A stretch of DNA of 64,000 nucleotides from Clavibacter sp. VKM Ac-2872. Lineage in GTDB: Bacteria; Actinomycetota; Actinomycetes; Actinomycetales; Microbacteriaceae. The stretch spans positions 496,001-560,000 of the forward strand of contig NZ_JADKRR010000001.1 in NCBI RefSeq assembly GCF_015351105.1, read 5' to 3'. Both the position numbers and the translations under genes were made by a program. The notes beneath the pieces were generated by a model. That model was not told the DNA's origin. It saw only the letters and a program-made list of their open reading frames with translations, and searched no databases. The stretch's first letter is position 1. Each line of letters begins with the position of its first letter. Below are positions 23,919 through 30,338 of the stretch, piece after piece.

Positions 23919-24467
23919 TCACGGGCGGGCGGCCGCGTCGAGCACCGCGAGCACGGCGCGCGCCACCTCGCGCGGGGTGCGGCCGTCGGTCGCGATCTCG
24001 GACTCGTGGAGGGCCGCCGCCCGCACCCGCGCGGCCAGGTCCGCGTGCCGGGCCAGGTGCCAGTCGCGCGCGGCGCGGCGGTCGTCGTCGTACCGGCCGC
24101 GCAGGCGCGCCTCGACGACCGCGGGCGACGCCGTGAGGAGGACGCCGCGCACGTCGACGCCGAGCGCATCGCGGTACCGGTCGAGGTCGGCGCGCTCCGC
24201 CGCGACCCCGGCGATCACGAGCTGCCGCGGCCCCGCCTCCTGGAACAGGGCCCACGTCGCGGCCATGGCCCGCGCCTCGACGACGACGTTCTCCGGATCC
24301 CACGACGCGGGCGGCCACGACCGGTGGAACCCGTCGACGTCCATCAGGCTGAACGGCCGCCCGGCGTCGGCGAGAAGGTCGCCGAGGTGATCGAGAACGG
24401 CGCTCTTGCCGACGCCGTACGTGCCGTTCAGGAGGAGGGCGGGCGGTGATCCGGCGTCGACGGGCAT
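23919..24467 (-). CDS. P-loop kinase-like NTPase
   Basis: Protein of 182 residues with a Walker A loop GTYGVGKS (about residue 15), a DVDGFHRSWPP segment that resembles the substrate-binding region of small-molecule kinases, and a lid-like Arg-rich stretch (RLRGRYDDDRRAARDW). It probably phosphorylates a small molecule, as AAA_33/adenylylsulfate kinase-like proteins do. No partner gene suggests the substrate. It is the last of several minus-strand genes and ends 166 bases before the DUF7882-like gene. Confidence 0.7.
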   Translation of the reverse strand: MPVDAGSPPALLLNGTYGVGKSAVLDHLGDLLADAGRPFSLMDVDGFHRSWPPASWDPENVVVEARAMAATWALFQEAGPRQLVIAGVAAERADLDRYRDALGVDVRGVLLTASPAVVEARLRGRYDDDRRAARDWHLARHADLAARVRAAALHESEIATDGRTPREVARAVLAVLDAAARP

Positions 24468-24504
24468 GCGTCGATCCTGCCCGTCCCATCGCGCGGGGCG
24501 CCTG

Positions 24505-25188
24505 TCAGGTCGTCAGCCGCAGGGTGCGGCGGGCGGCGATGGCGTCGAACGCGGCGCGCACGTCCCGCAGCGCGGTCGCTCGGGCGGCGTCGTCGAGGTG
24601 CGCCGGGCCGTGGGTCACGACGGGCTCGAGGACGTCGTAGCCCACGAAGCGCAGGGTGCCGTGGTGCAGGGGGAACAGCAGCGCCTCGAGGTCGCCGAAC
24701 CGGGATCCGCGACCGAACGAGTCGGGCGACCCTCCGGTCGTGACGAGGAGCACGGCGCGCCTGCCGGCGAGGGCGGCCTCGTCGAACAGCCCGTGCTCGC
24801 CGCCGAAGACCGCGCCCATGACGAGGACCCGGTCGAGCCAGCCCTTGAGGATCGCCGGGACGGAGAACCACCAGAGCGGGAACGACAGCACGAGCAGGTC
24901 GGCCTCGAGGAGCGCGTCGAGCTGCCGGGCGACCCCGGGATCGAGGTCGCCCTCGCGGACCGCCGCCATCTGCTCCGCCTGCGGCTTGAACCGCTTGCCC
25001 GCGGCCGGGAACTGGGTCCGCGCGAGCACCGGATCCCATCCGACCTCGTGCAGGTCGACGACCGTGACCTCGCAGCCCCGGGCGACGAGGGCGCCTGCGG
25101 CCTCCCGCATCTGCGCCGTCGCGAAGGACAGGGGTTCGGGGTGCGCGTGCACGATGAGGGCGGTCCGGGGGCTGGCGAGGGACGTCAT
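24505..25188 (-). CDS. NAD(P)H:quinone oxidoreductase, flavodoxin fold
   Basis: FAD/FMN-dependent two-electron reductase of the NQO1/modulator of drug activity type, 227 residues. The flavin phosphate loop begins TALIVHAHPEPLSFATA, the second flavin site is LSFPLWWFSVPAILKGWLDRV and the third LLVTTGGSPDSF. Such enzymes reduce quinones and guard against electrophiles. TACAGT on the minus strand ends six bases before the ATG, so the transcript can be leaderless, and an inverted repeat (25201-25222) overlaps the promoter. The ArsR-type gene 51 bases upstream on the same strand is its likely regulator. Confidence 0.9.
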   Translation of the reverse strand: MTSLASPRTALIVHAHPEPLSFATAQMREAAGALVARGCEVTVVDLHEVGWDPVLARTQFPAAGKRFKPQAEQMAAVREGDLDPGVARQLDALLEADLLVLSFPLWWFSVPAILKGWLDRVLVMGAVFGGEHGLFDEAALAGRRAVLLVTTGGSPDSFGRGSRFGDLEALLFPLHHGTLRFVGYDVLEPVVTHGPAHLDDAARATALRDVRAAFDAIAARRTLRLTT

Positions 25189-25194
25189 GGACCC

Positions 25195-25222
25195 ACTGTA
25201 TCGACGTATCGCGGATCGTCGA
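25195..25222 (-). promoter_or_regulatory. Leaderless promoter and operator of the quinone oxidoreductase gene
   Basis: TACAGT (25200 to 25195) lies six bases before ATG 25188. Directly upstream TCGACG and CGTCGA form the ends of an imperfect 22-base palindrome with a central CGCG (25201-25222), covering the spacer and -35 positions. It sits between the ArsR-type gene and its neighbour, as expected of the regulator's operator. Confidence 0.5.
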
Positions 25223-25239
25223 TGTGTTGGGTGGCGGGC

Positions 25240-25578
25240 TCAGATGACGTCGCCGAGCCCGCCGACCAGCTCGGCGATGCGCTCCTCGTCGCGGCGGTAG
25301 TGCGTGTACTTGCCGACGCGGCTCGAGGTCACGAGGCCCGCGCCCTCGAGCGCCGTCATGTAAGAGGAGACCGTCGACTGCGCGAGGCCCGACTTGAGCT
25401 GGATGTGGGTGACGCACACGCCGTGCTCGCGCCGGTCCGCGATGGGCTCGTATTCGGCGAACTCGCCCTCGGGATCGCGCAGCCACCGCATGATGCGCAG
25501 CCGCACGGGGTTGGCGAGGACCTTGAACACCTCCACGGCGTCGGCGTCGGCGTCGGCATCGAGACGGGAACGGGGCAC
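25240..25578 (-). CDS. ArsR-family transcriptional regulator
   Basis: Winged-helix repressor of 112 residues: VFKVLANPVRLRIMRWLRDP, VTHIQLKSGLAQSTVSSYMTALEGAGLV (recognition helix) and wing SSRVGKYTHYRRDEERI. A single Cys in HGVCVTH near the DNA-binding part could sense oxidants or electrophiles, but no full metal site is seen. The first ten residues are a DADADADA run encoded by a short GTCGGC repeat. Start is a GTG at 25578 with GAGAGGA upstream. It precedes the quinone oxidoreductase gene and probably controls it through the palindrome at 25201-25222. Confidence 0.88.
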   Translation of the reverse strand: MPRSRLDADADADAVEVFKVLANPVRLRIMRWLRDPEGEFAEYEPIADRREHGVCVTHIQLKSGLAQSTVSSYMTALEGAGLVTSSRVGKYTHYRRDEERIAELVGGLGDVI

Positions 25579-25608
25579 GTCCCATCCTCTCGCGGGAGGG
25601 AGCGGGAC

Positions 25609-26919
25609 CTACGGCGCGAGCCGGTTCGGCCCGCGGAACAGGTACGTGACCTCGCGCAGGTTCGACTGGTGCAGCAGCAGCATCAGCACGCGGTTGAGGC
25701 CCATGCCGAAGCCGCCGTGCGGGGGCACGCCGTAGCGGAAGAAGTCGAGGTACGAGCCGAGCTCCTCGGGGTCGAGGCCCTTCTCGCGGGCCTGCGCCTC
25801 GAGCACCTCGACGCGGTGCTCGCGCTGCGCGCCCGTGGTGATCTCGACGCCGTTCCAGATGAGGTCGTAGCTGTTCGTGATCGTCGGGTCCTCGGCGTTG
25901 CGCATGTGGTAGAACGGCCGGATCGTCGACGGGTAGTCGGTGAGGAACACGAACTCGTGGCCGAACTCCTCCATCACGTGCGCCGCGATCTGGCGCTCGC
26001 CCTCGGGGTCGAGGTCGTCGTCGGCGCGGTCGATCACGTGGCCGCGCTTCGCGACGATGTCCTTGGCCTCGATCAGCGGGATCCGCGGGAACGGGATGCT
26101 CGGCACGGTCACCTCCACGTCGAACAGCTCGCGGATCTCGTCGCCGTGCTTCTCCTTCACCGCCGTGAGCGCGGCGACGATGAGCTCCTCCTGGAGGCGG
26201 GCGACGTCCTCGTGGCTCTCGATCCAGCTGATCTCGGCGTCCACCGAGGTGAACTCGGTCGCGTGGCGCGAGGTGAAGGAGGGGTCGGCGCGGAACGCCG
26301 GGCCGACCTCGAACATCTTGCCGAAGCCCGCGGACTGGGCCATCTGCTTGAAGAACTGCGGGCTCTGCGCGAGGTATGCGACGCCGTCGAAGTAGTCGAC
26401 CTTGAAGAGCTCGGCGTTCGACTCGGAGGGCGTGGCCATGAGCTTGGGGGAGAAGACCTCGATGAAGTCGTGCTCGACCCAGTAGGTGCGCAGCGCGTGG
26501 ACCAGCGTGGTCTGCACGCGGAAGATGAGCGCGTTGCGGGGCGCGCGCAGGTCGATGAAGCGCCAGTCGAGGCGCTTGTCGATGGAGGAGTCGGCGGCGA
26601 TGGGCGTCTCGGGGATGGCGGCGGCCGCGACCTCGATGCCGGACAGGCCGATCTCCAGCCCGCCGAGCTTGACGCGCTCGTCGTGCTTGAGCGTGCCGGT
26701 GGCGGTGAGGAAGGTGCCCGCGGCGAGGCCCGAGATGGTGTCGGCGGTCTGGTCCTCGTCGCCCTGGCGCTTGTAGGTGAGCTGCACCGCGCCCGACTCG
26801 TCGCGGAGGATCACGAACTGGATCTTCTTCTGATCCCGGACGGTCTCGACCCAGCCGGAGACGGCCACGTCCCCGTCGTCGAGGGCGGCCAGGTTCTTGA
26901 TGAGAGTTCGGGGAGTCAC
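25609..26919 (-). CDS. aspS: Aspartate-tRNA ligase, archaeal-type (probably non-discriminating)
   Basis: Class IIb aminoacyl-tRNA synthetase of 436 residues. The N-terminal OB fold (about 10-110: VSGWVETVRDQKKIQFVILRD) binds the anticodon, and the catalytic core has motif 2 GPAFRAD and motif 3 GFGMGLNRVLMLLL. It lacks the large GAD insertion of the usual 590-residue bacterial enzyme, so it is the short archaeal/eukaryal type. Such enzymes often charge both tRNA-Asp and tRNA-Asn, with the amide added by GatCAB; whether this one does is inference. Start is a GTG with TAGACT eight bases upstream, near-leaderless. It is divergent from the pxp operon. Confidence 0.95.
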   Translation of the reverse strand: MTPRTLIKNLAALDDGDVAVSGWVETVRDQKKIQFVILRDESGAVQLTYKRQGDEDQTADTISGLAAGTFLTATGTLKHDERVKLGGLEIGLSGIEVAAAAIPETPIAADSSIDKRLDWRFIDLRAPRNALIFRVQTTLVHALRTYWVEHDFIEVFSPKLMATPSESNAELFKVDYFDGVAYLAQSPQFFKQMAQSAGFGKMFEVGPAFRADPSFTSRHATEFTSVDAEISWIESHEDVARLQEELIVAALTAVKEKHGDEIRELFDVEVTVPSIPFPRIPLIEAKDIVAKRGHVIDRADDDLDPEGERQIAAHVMEEFGHEFVFLTDYPSTIRPFYHMRNAEDPTITNSYDLIWNGVEITTGAQREHRVEVLEAQAREKGLDPEELGSYLDFFRYGVPPHGGFGMGLNRVLMLLLHQSNLREVTYLFRGPNRLAP

Positions 26920-26971
26920 GGTCGTCGAGTCTATCCGCGCCGCCGCCGGGCCGGTCGCCCCGCGGGCCGCC

Positions 26972-27020
26972 TAGCCTGGTGGCACGGCCCCGCGACGGGC
27001 GGTCGCCGGCGCCCGTCGCG
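26972..27020 (+). promoter_or_regulatory. Promoter and leader hairpin of the pxpABC operon
   Basis: TAGCCT (26972-26977) is a likely -10, giving a leader of about 60 bases. Inside it 26991-27001 (CGCGACGGGCG) pairs perfectly with 27010-27020 around an 8-base loop, 24 bases before the pxpA start. The hairpin could be a transcription attenuator or a protein-binding site. Confidence 0.5.
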
Positions 27021-27044
27021 GCGCGACCACCGCAGGGAGACGCC

Positions 27045-27863
27045 ATGCAGATCGACCTCAACAGCGACCTGGCCGAGTCCTTCGGCCGCTGGACCCTGGG
27101 CGACGACGACGCGATGCTCGACGTCGTCTCGAGCGCGAACGTCGCGTGCGGGTTCCACGCGGGGGATCCGCTCGTCATGCTGCACGCGCTCGAGCGCGCG
27201 GCCCGCGACGGCGTCGCGGTCGGCGCCCACGTGGCGTACCGCGACCTCGCGGGCTTCGGGCGGCGCGACCTCGACGCCTCGCCCGCCGAGCTCACGGGCG
27301 ACGTCCTCTACCAGCTCGCGGCGATCACCGGCATGGCCCGCACGGTCGGCGCCCGGGTCTCCTACATCAAGCCGCACGGCGCCCTCTACAACCGCATCGC
27401 GCACGATCCGGTGCAGGCGCAGGCCGTGGTGGACGCGGTCGTGGCGCTGGATCCGACGCTGCCGGTGCTCGGGCTGCCCGGCTCCGAGATCCTCCGGCTC
27501 GCCGCGGCCGCCGGCCTGCCGACGCGCGTCGAGGCGTTCACCGACCGCGCCTACACGCCCGAGGGCGCGCTCGTGTCGCGCCGGCAGGAGGGCGCGGTGA
27601 TCCACGACCCGGCCGAGGTCGCGGCCCGCTCCGTGCGCATGGCGACGGAGGGCACGGTCGTCGCGATCGACGGATCCGTCGTGCGGCTCGACCCCGACTC
27701 CCTGTGCCTGCACAGCGACACTCCCGGCGCCGTGGGCCTGGCCCGCGCGGTGCGCGACGCGCTCGAGGCGGCGGGCGTCGAGATCCGGCCGGTGCCGGAC
27801 GCGGAGCCCGCTGCCGCACCGGACCGCCGCGCGCTCCCCGCCGGCGACCGGCGCGCCCTGTGA
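27045..27863 (+). CDS. pxpA: 5-oxoprolinase subunit A (LamB/YcsF family)
   Basis: One of three subunits of the ATP-dependent 5-oxoprolinase PxpABC, which opens the damage product 5-oxoproline to glutamate. The 272 residues carry the family blocks MQIDLNSDLAESFG, VACGFHAGDP, GAHVAYRDLAGFGR and SYIKPHGALYN, with the later EAFTDRAYTPEGALVSR. AGGGAG lies five bases before the ATG. It overlaps pxpB by GTGA. The C-terminal 20 residues are Ala/Pro-rich beyond the usual end. Confidence 0.95.
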   Translation: MQIDLNSDLAESFGRWTLGDDDAMLDVVSSANVACGFHAGDPLVMLHALERAARDGVAVGAHVAYRDLAGFGRRDLDASPAELTGDVLYQLAAITGMARTVGARVSYIKPHGALYNRIAHDPVQAQAVVDAVVALDPTLPVLGLPGSEILRLAAAAGLPTRVEAFTDRAYTPEGALVSRRQEGAVIHDPAEVAARSVRMATEGTVVAIDGSVVRLDPDSLCLHSDTPGAVGLARAVRDALEAAGVEIRPVPDAEPAAAPDRRALPAGDRRAL

Positions 27864-28480
27864 CCCTCCGGCTCCTGCCGTGCGGCGACGCCGCCGTGAT
27901 GCTCGACCTCGACTCGCTCGACGAGGTCCTCCGCCTGCAGCCGGTGCTCGACGCGACCCGGCCGCGCGGCGTCGTCGACATCGTGCCGGGCGCGCGCAGC
28001 ATCCTCGTCACGGTGGATCCGCGCGTGCTCCCGCTCGCTGCCGCCCGCTCCTGGGCGCTCGCCGCCCGGCCCGCGGACGAGGTCGGCGCCCGGGGCGGCG
28101 CGCCCGTCGAGATCGAGGTGGTCTACGACGGCGAGGACCTCGCGGACGTGGCCGCGCTCCTCGGCATCGGGATCCGCGAGGTCGTGGAGCGGCACACCGC
28201 GGGCGTCTGGACGGTCGCGTTCGGCGGATTCGCGCCCGGCTTCGGGTACCTCGCCGGCGTGCCCGGCCTCGAGGTGCCGCGCCGCACCTCACCCCGCCCG
28301 CGGGTGCCGGCCGGCGCCGTCGCGCTCGCGGGCGAGTTCAGCGGGATCTACCCGCGGGTCTCGCCCGGCGGCTGGCAGCTCATCGGCACGACGCGGGCGG
28401 TGCTGTGGGATCCGGAGCGCGAGCCGGCGGCGCTGCTGCAGCCCGGATCGGCCGTGCGATTCCGCGAGGTGACGGCGTGA
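27860..28480 (+). CDS. pxpB: 5-oxoprolinase subunit B (KipI/PxpB family)
   Basis: Subunit of 5-oxoprolinase, 206 residues, formerly known as allophanate hydrolase subunit 1 or KipI. Typical blocks are the N-terminal LLPCGDAAVMLDLDSLDE, the cyclophilin-like C-terminal domain with TVAFGGFAPGFGYLAGVP and AGAVALAGEFSGIYPRVSPG. GTG start at 27860 overlaps the pxpA stop and its own stop overlaps the next start, so the three subunits are translationally coupled. Confidence 0.93.
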   Translation: MTLRLLPCGDAAVMLDLDSLDEVLRLQPVLDATRPRGVVDIVPGARSILVTVDPRVLPLAAARSWALAARPADEVGARGGAPVEIEVVYDGEDLADVAALLGIGIREVVERHTAGVWTVAFGGFAPGFGYLAGVPGLEVPRRTSPRPRVPAGAVALAGEFSGIYPRVSPGGWQLIGTTRAVLWDPEREPAALLQPGSAVRFREVTA

Positions 28481-29394
28481 GCGACGCCGCGGCCGGGCGA
28501 CGCGGCCGCCGGGCGACGCCCGCCTCCGCGACCGGCCTCGTGGTCGAGCGCACCGGCCCGCTGATGCTCGTCCAGGACGCGGGCCGCCCGGGCCACGGCG
28601 GCATCGGCGTCTCGCCCTCCGGCGCCCTGGATCCGCGCGCCCTCGCCGACGCCAACCTCCTCGTCGGCAACGACCCGGGCACGGCGGGCCTCGAGATCGT
28701 GCTCGGCGGTGCGGTGCTCCGCGCGACGGCGGCGGTGTGGGTCGCGGTGACGGGCGCGGTCGGACCGCTGGTGCGCACAGCCGGTCGCGCGTCGCGCCCC
28801 GCGCCGTACGCGGCCGCCGTGCTGCTCGATGCGGGCGACGCCCTCGAGATCGGCACGGCCGTCATGGGGATCCGCTGGTACGTGGCCGTCCGCGGCGGGA
28901 TCGACGTCGCGCCCGTCCTCGGCTCGCGCGCGACCGACCTGCTCTCCGGCGTGGGGCCGGCGCCCGTCGCGGTCGGCGACGTGCTGCCCGTCGGATCCGC
29001 ATCCGCCGGGCCCGTGCCGCCCGTCGACTCGCTCGCCGTCTCCGCGCCCGCCGGCGGCGAGGTGGTGCTCCGCGCGTCGCCCGGCCCGCGCCTCGACTGG
29101 TTCGTCGACGGATCCTGGGCCGCGCTCCTCGGCGGCGCATGGGAGGTCACGGCCGAGGCCGACCGCGTCGGCGTGCGCCTCGACGGCGAGCCGCTCGAGC
29201 GGCGGATCCCCGGCGAGCTCCCCAGCGAGGGCGTCGTCACGGGCGCGCTCCAGGTGCCGCCGTCGGGCCGGCCGATCCTGTTCCTCGCCGACCACCCGAT
29301 GACGGGCGGCTACCCGGTGATCGGCGTGGTCGCGCGCGACGACGTGCGGCTGGCCGCGCAGCTGCGCCCCGGCCAGCGCGTCCGCTTCGTGTGA
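28477..29394 (+). CDS. pxpC: 5-oxoprolinase subunit C (KipA/PxpC family)
   Basis: Third subunit of 5-oxoprolinase, 305 residues, formerly biotin-dependent carboxyltransferase or KipA. It has LMLVQDAGRPGHGGIGVSPS, GALDPRALADANLLVGND, GIRWYVAVRGGIDV and the C-terminal DHPMTGGYPVIGVV. The first 20 residues are a basic extension. It ends the operon; a short hairpin follows six bases after the stop. No 5-oxoproline transporter is encoded beside it. Confidence 0.93.
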   Translation: MSDAAAGRRGRRATPASATGLVVERTGPLMLVQDAGRPGHGGIGVSPSGALDPRALADANLLVGNDPGTAGLEIVLGGAVLRATAAVWVAVTGAVGPLVRTAGRASRPAPYAAAVLLDAGDALEIGTAVMGIRWYVAVRGGIDVAPVLGSRATDLLSGVGPAPVAVGDVLPVGSASAGPVPPVDSLAVSAPAGGEVVLRASPGPRLDWFVDGSWAALLGGAWEVTAEADRVGVRLDGEPLERRIPGELPSEGVVTGALQVPPSGRPILFLADHPMTGGYPVIGVVARDDVRLAAQLRPGQRVRFV

Positions 29395-29399
29395 GCGGA

Positions 29400-29415
29400 C
29401 GCCCCGACCGGGGCG
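29400..29415. terminator. Short hairpin between pxpC and the DUF2510 gene
   Basis: CGCCCC (29400-29405) pairs with GGGGCG (29410-29415) around a 4-base loop, six bases after the pxpC stop. The genes on both sides are convergent, so it could serve both, though the stem is short. Confidence 0.45.
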
Positions 29416-29446
29416 CGGGACGTGCGGCGCAGGGGCGCCTCGCTGA

Positions 29447-30220
29447 TCAGTAGCGGCCGGTGCTGTACATCTGCATCGTCGAGCTGACGATCTCGAAGCC
29501 CTTGACGAGGGCGACGAACGCGATGATGACGTTCAGGCCGATCCACAGCCAGACGGGGGAGAGCGCGCTGGCCGGCGCCCGCTCGATGCGGCGGCGGACG
29601 ATGATCGACCGACCGATGAGGTAGACGCCCCCGGCGACGGGGATGAAGGCCCAGGCCCAGTGGAACGGGCGCGCGATGCCCCGGCGCGTGAGAGTGCGCC
29701 AGTCGAAGTAGGCGAGGACGACGGTCCCTGCGTACACGAGGAACTGCACGAGGTTGGTCAGCGCGGATGCGATCGCGACGTCGGCGCGTGGTCCGCGAGG
29801 GCCCATGTCGAGGAAGCTCCGGTAATCGAGGCTCAGGATGATGATGAGCGAGATGACCGGCAGGGCCGCGAGGGCCCAGATCTGCCAGGTGAAGGGCGAC
29901 GTGCCGGCCGCCACAGTGGGAGGCGGGGTCGGGGTCGAGTACCCGGCCTGCGAGTACGGCTGCTGCGCGTACGCCTGCCCGGGGGCCTGCTGCCCGTACG
30001 CGGGCGGCGCCGCGGCGGGAGCGGACGGCGCCTCCGGGGCGACGTGGCCGGACGCCGGGGCGGCGGCGGGCCCGGTCGAGGCGGTGGAAGCGGCGGCGGC
30101 CGGAGCATCGGCCAGGTGGTCGGTCCAGCGCGTGCCGTCCCACCAGCGGAGGCGGTCGGATCCCGCGGGGTCCGCGTACCAGCCCGCGGGCGTGGAGGGT
30201 GTTCCGGTCGAGTCAGTCAC
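29447..30220 (-). CDS. DUF2510-domain membrane protein
   Basis: Membrane protein of 257 residues. Residues 10-36 form a DUF2510 domain (AGWYADPAG, RWWDGTRWTDH), common at the N-terminus of actinobacterial envelope proteins. A Pro/Ala/Gln/Tyr-rich linker (about 37-105) leads to four transmembrane helices, starting WQIWALAALPVISLIIIL. The domain layout suggests a cytoplasmic or surface tether, but no role is known. GTG start at 30220 with AGGAG six bases upstream; a TAGTGT hexamer (30297 to 30292) could be the -10. Confidence 0.85.
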   Translation of the reverse strand: MTDSTGTPSTPAGWYADPAGSDRLRWWDGTRWTDHLADAPAAAASTASTGPAAAPASGHVAPEAPSAPAAAPPAYGQQAPGQAYAQQPYSQAGYSTPTPPPTVAAGTSPFTWQIWALAALPVISLIIILSLDYRSFLDMGPRGPRADVAIASALTNLVQFLVYAGTVVLAYFDWRTLTRRGIARPFHWAWAFIPVAGGVYLIGRSIIVRRRIERAPASALSPVWLWIGLNVIIAFVALVKGFEIVSSTMQMYSTGRY

Positions 30221-30338
30221 GAGGTGCTCCTAGGAAGAGGTGCGGGATGCCGTTGGGCGTCGGACGCGCAGGGGCGCGGACGCTGGAGGTCACACTACCC
30301 ACGTCGCGCTGGGCCCGCGCCGTCCCGGGCGCCCGGCC

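Noticed and set aside
25543-25562. Short GTCGGC repeat encoding DADADADA in the ArsR-type protein, as a phase-variation tract
   Set aside because: Only three to four copies of a 6-base unit; changes would keep the frame, so no on/off switching is expected.
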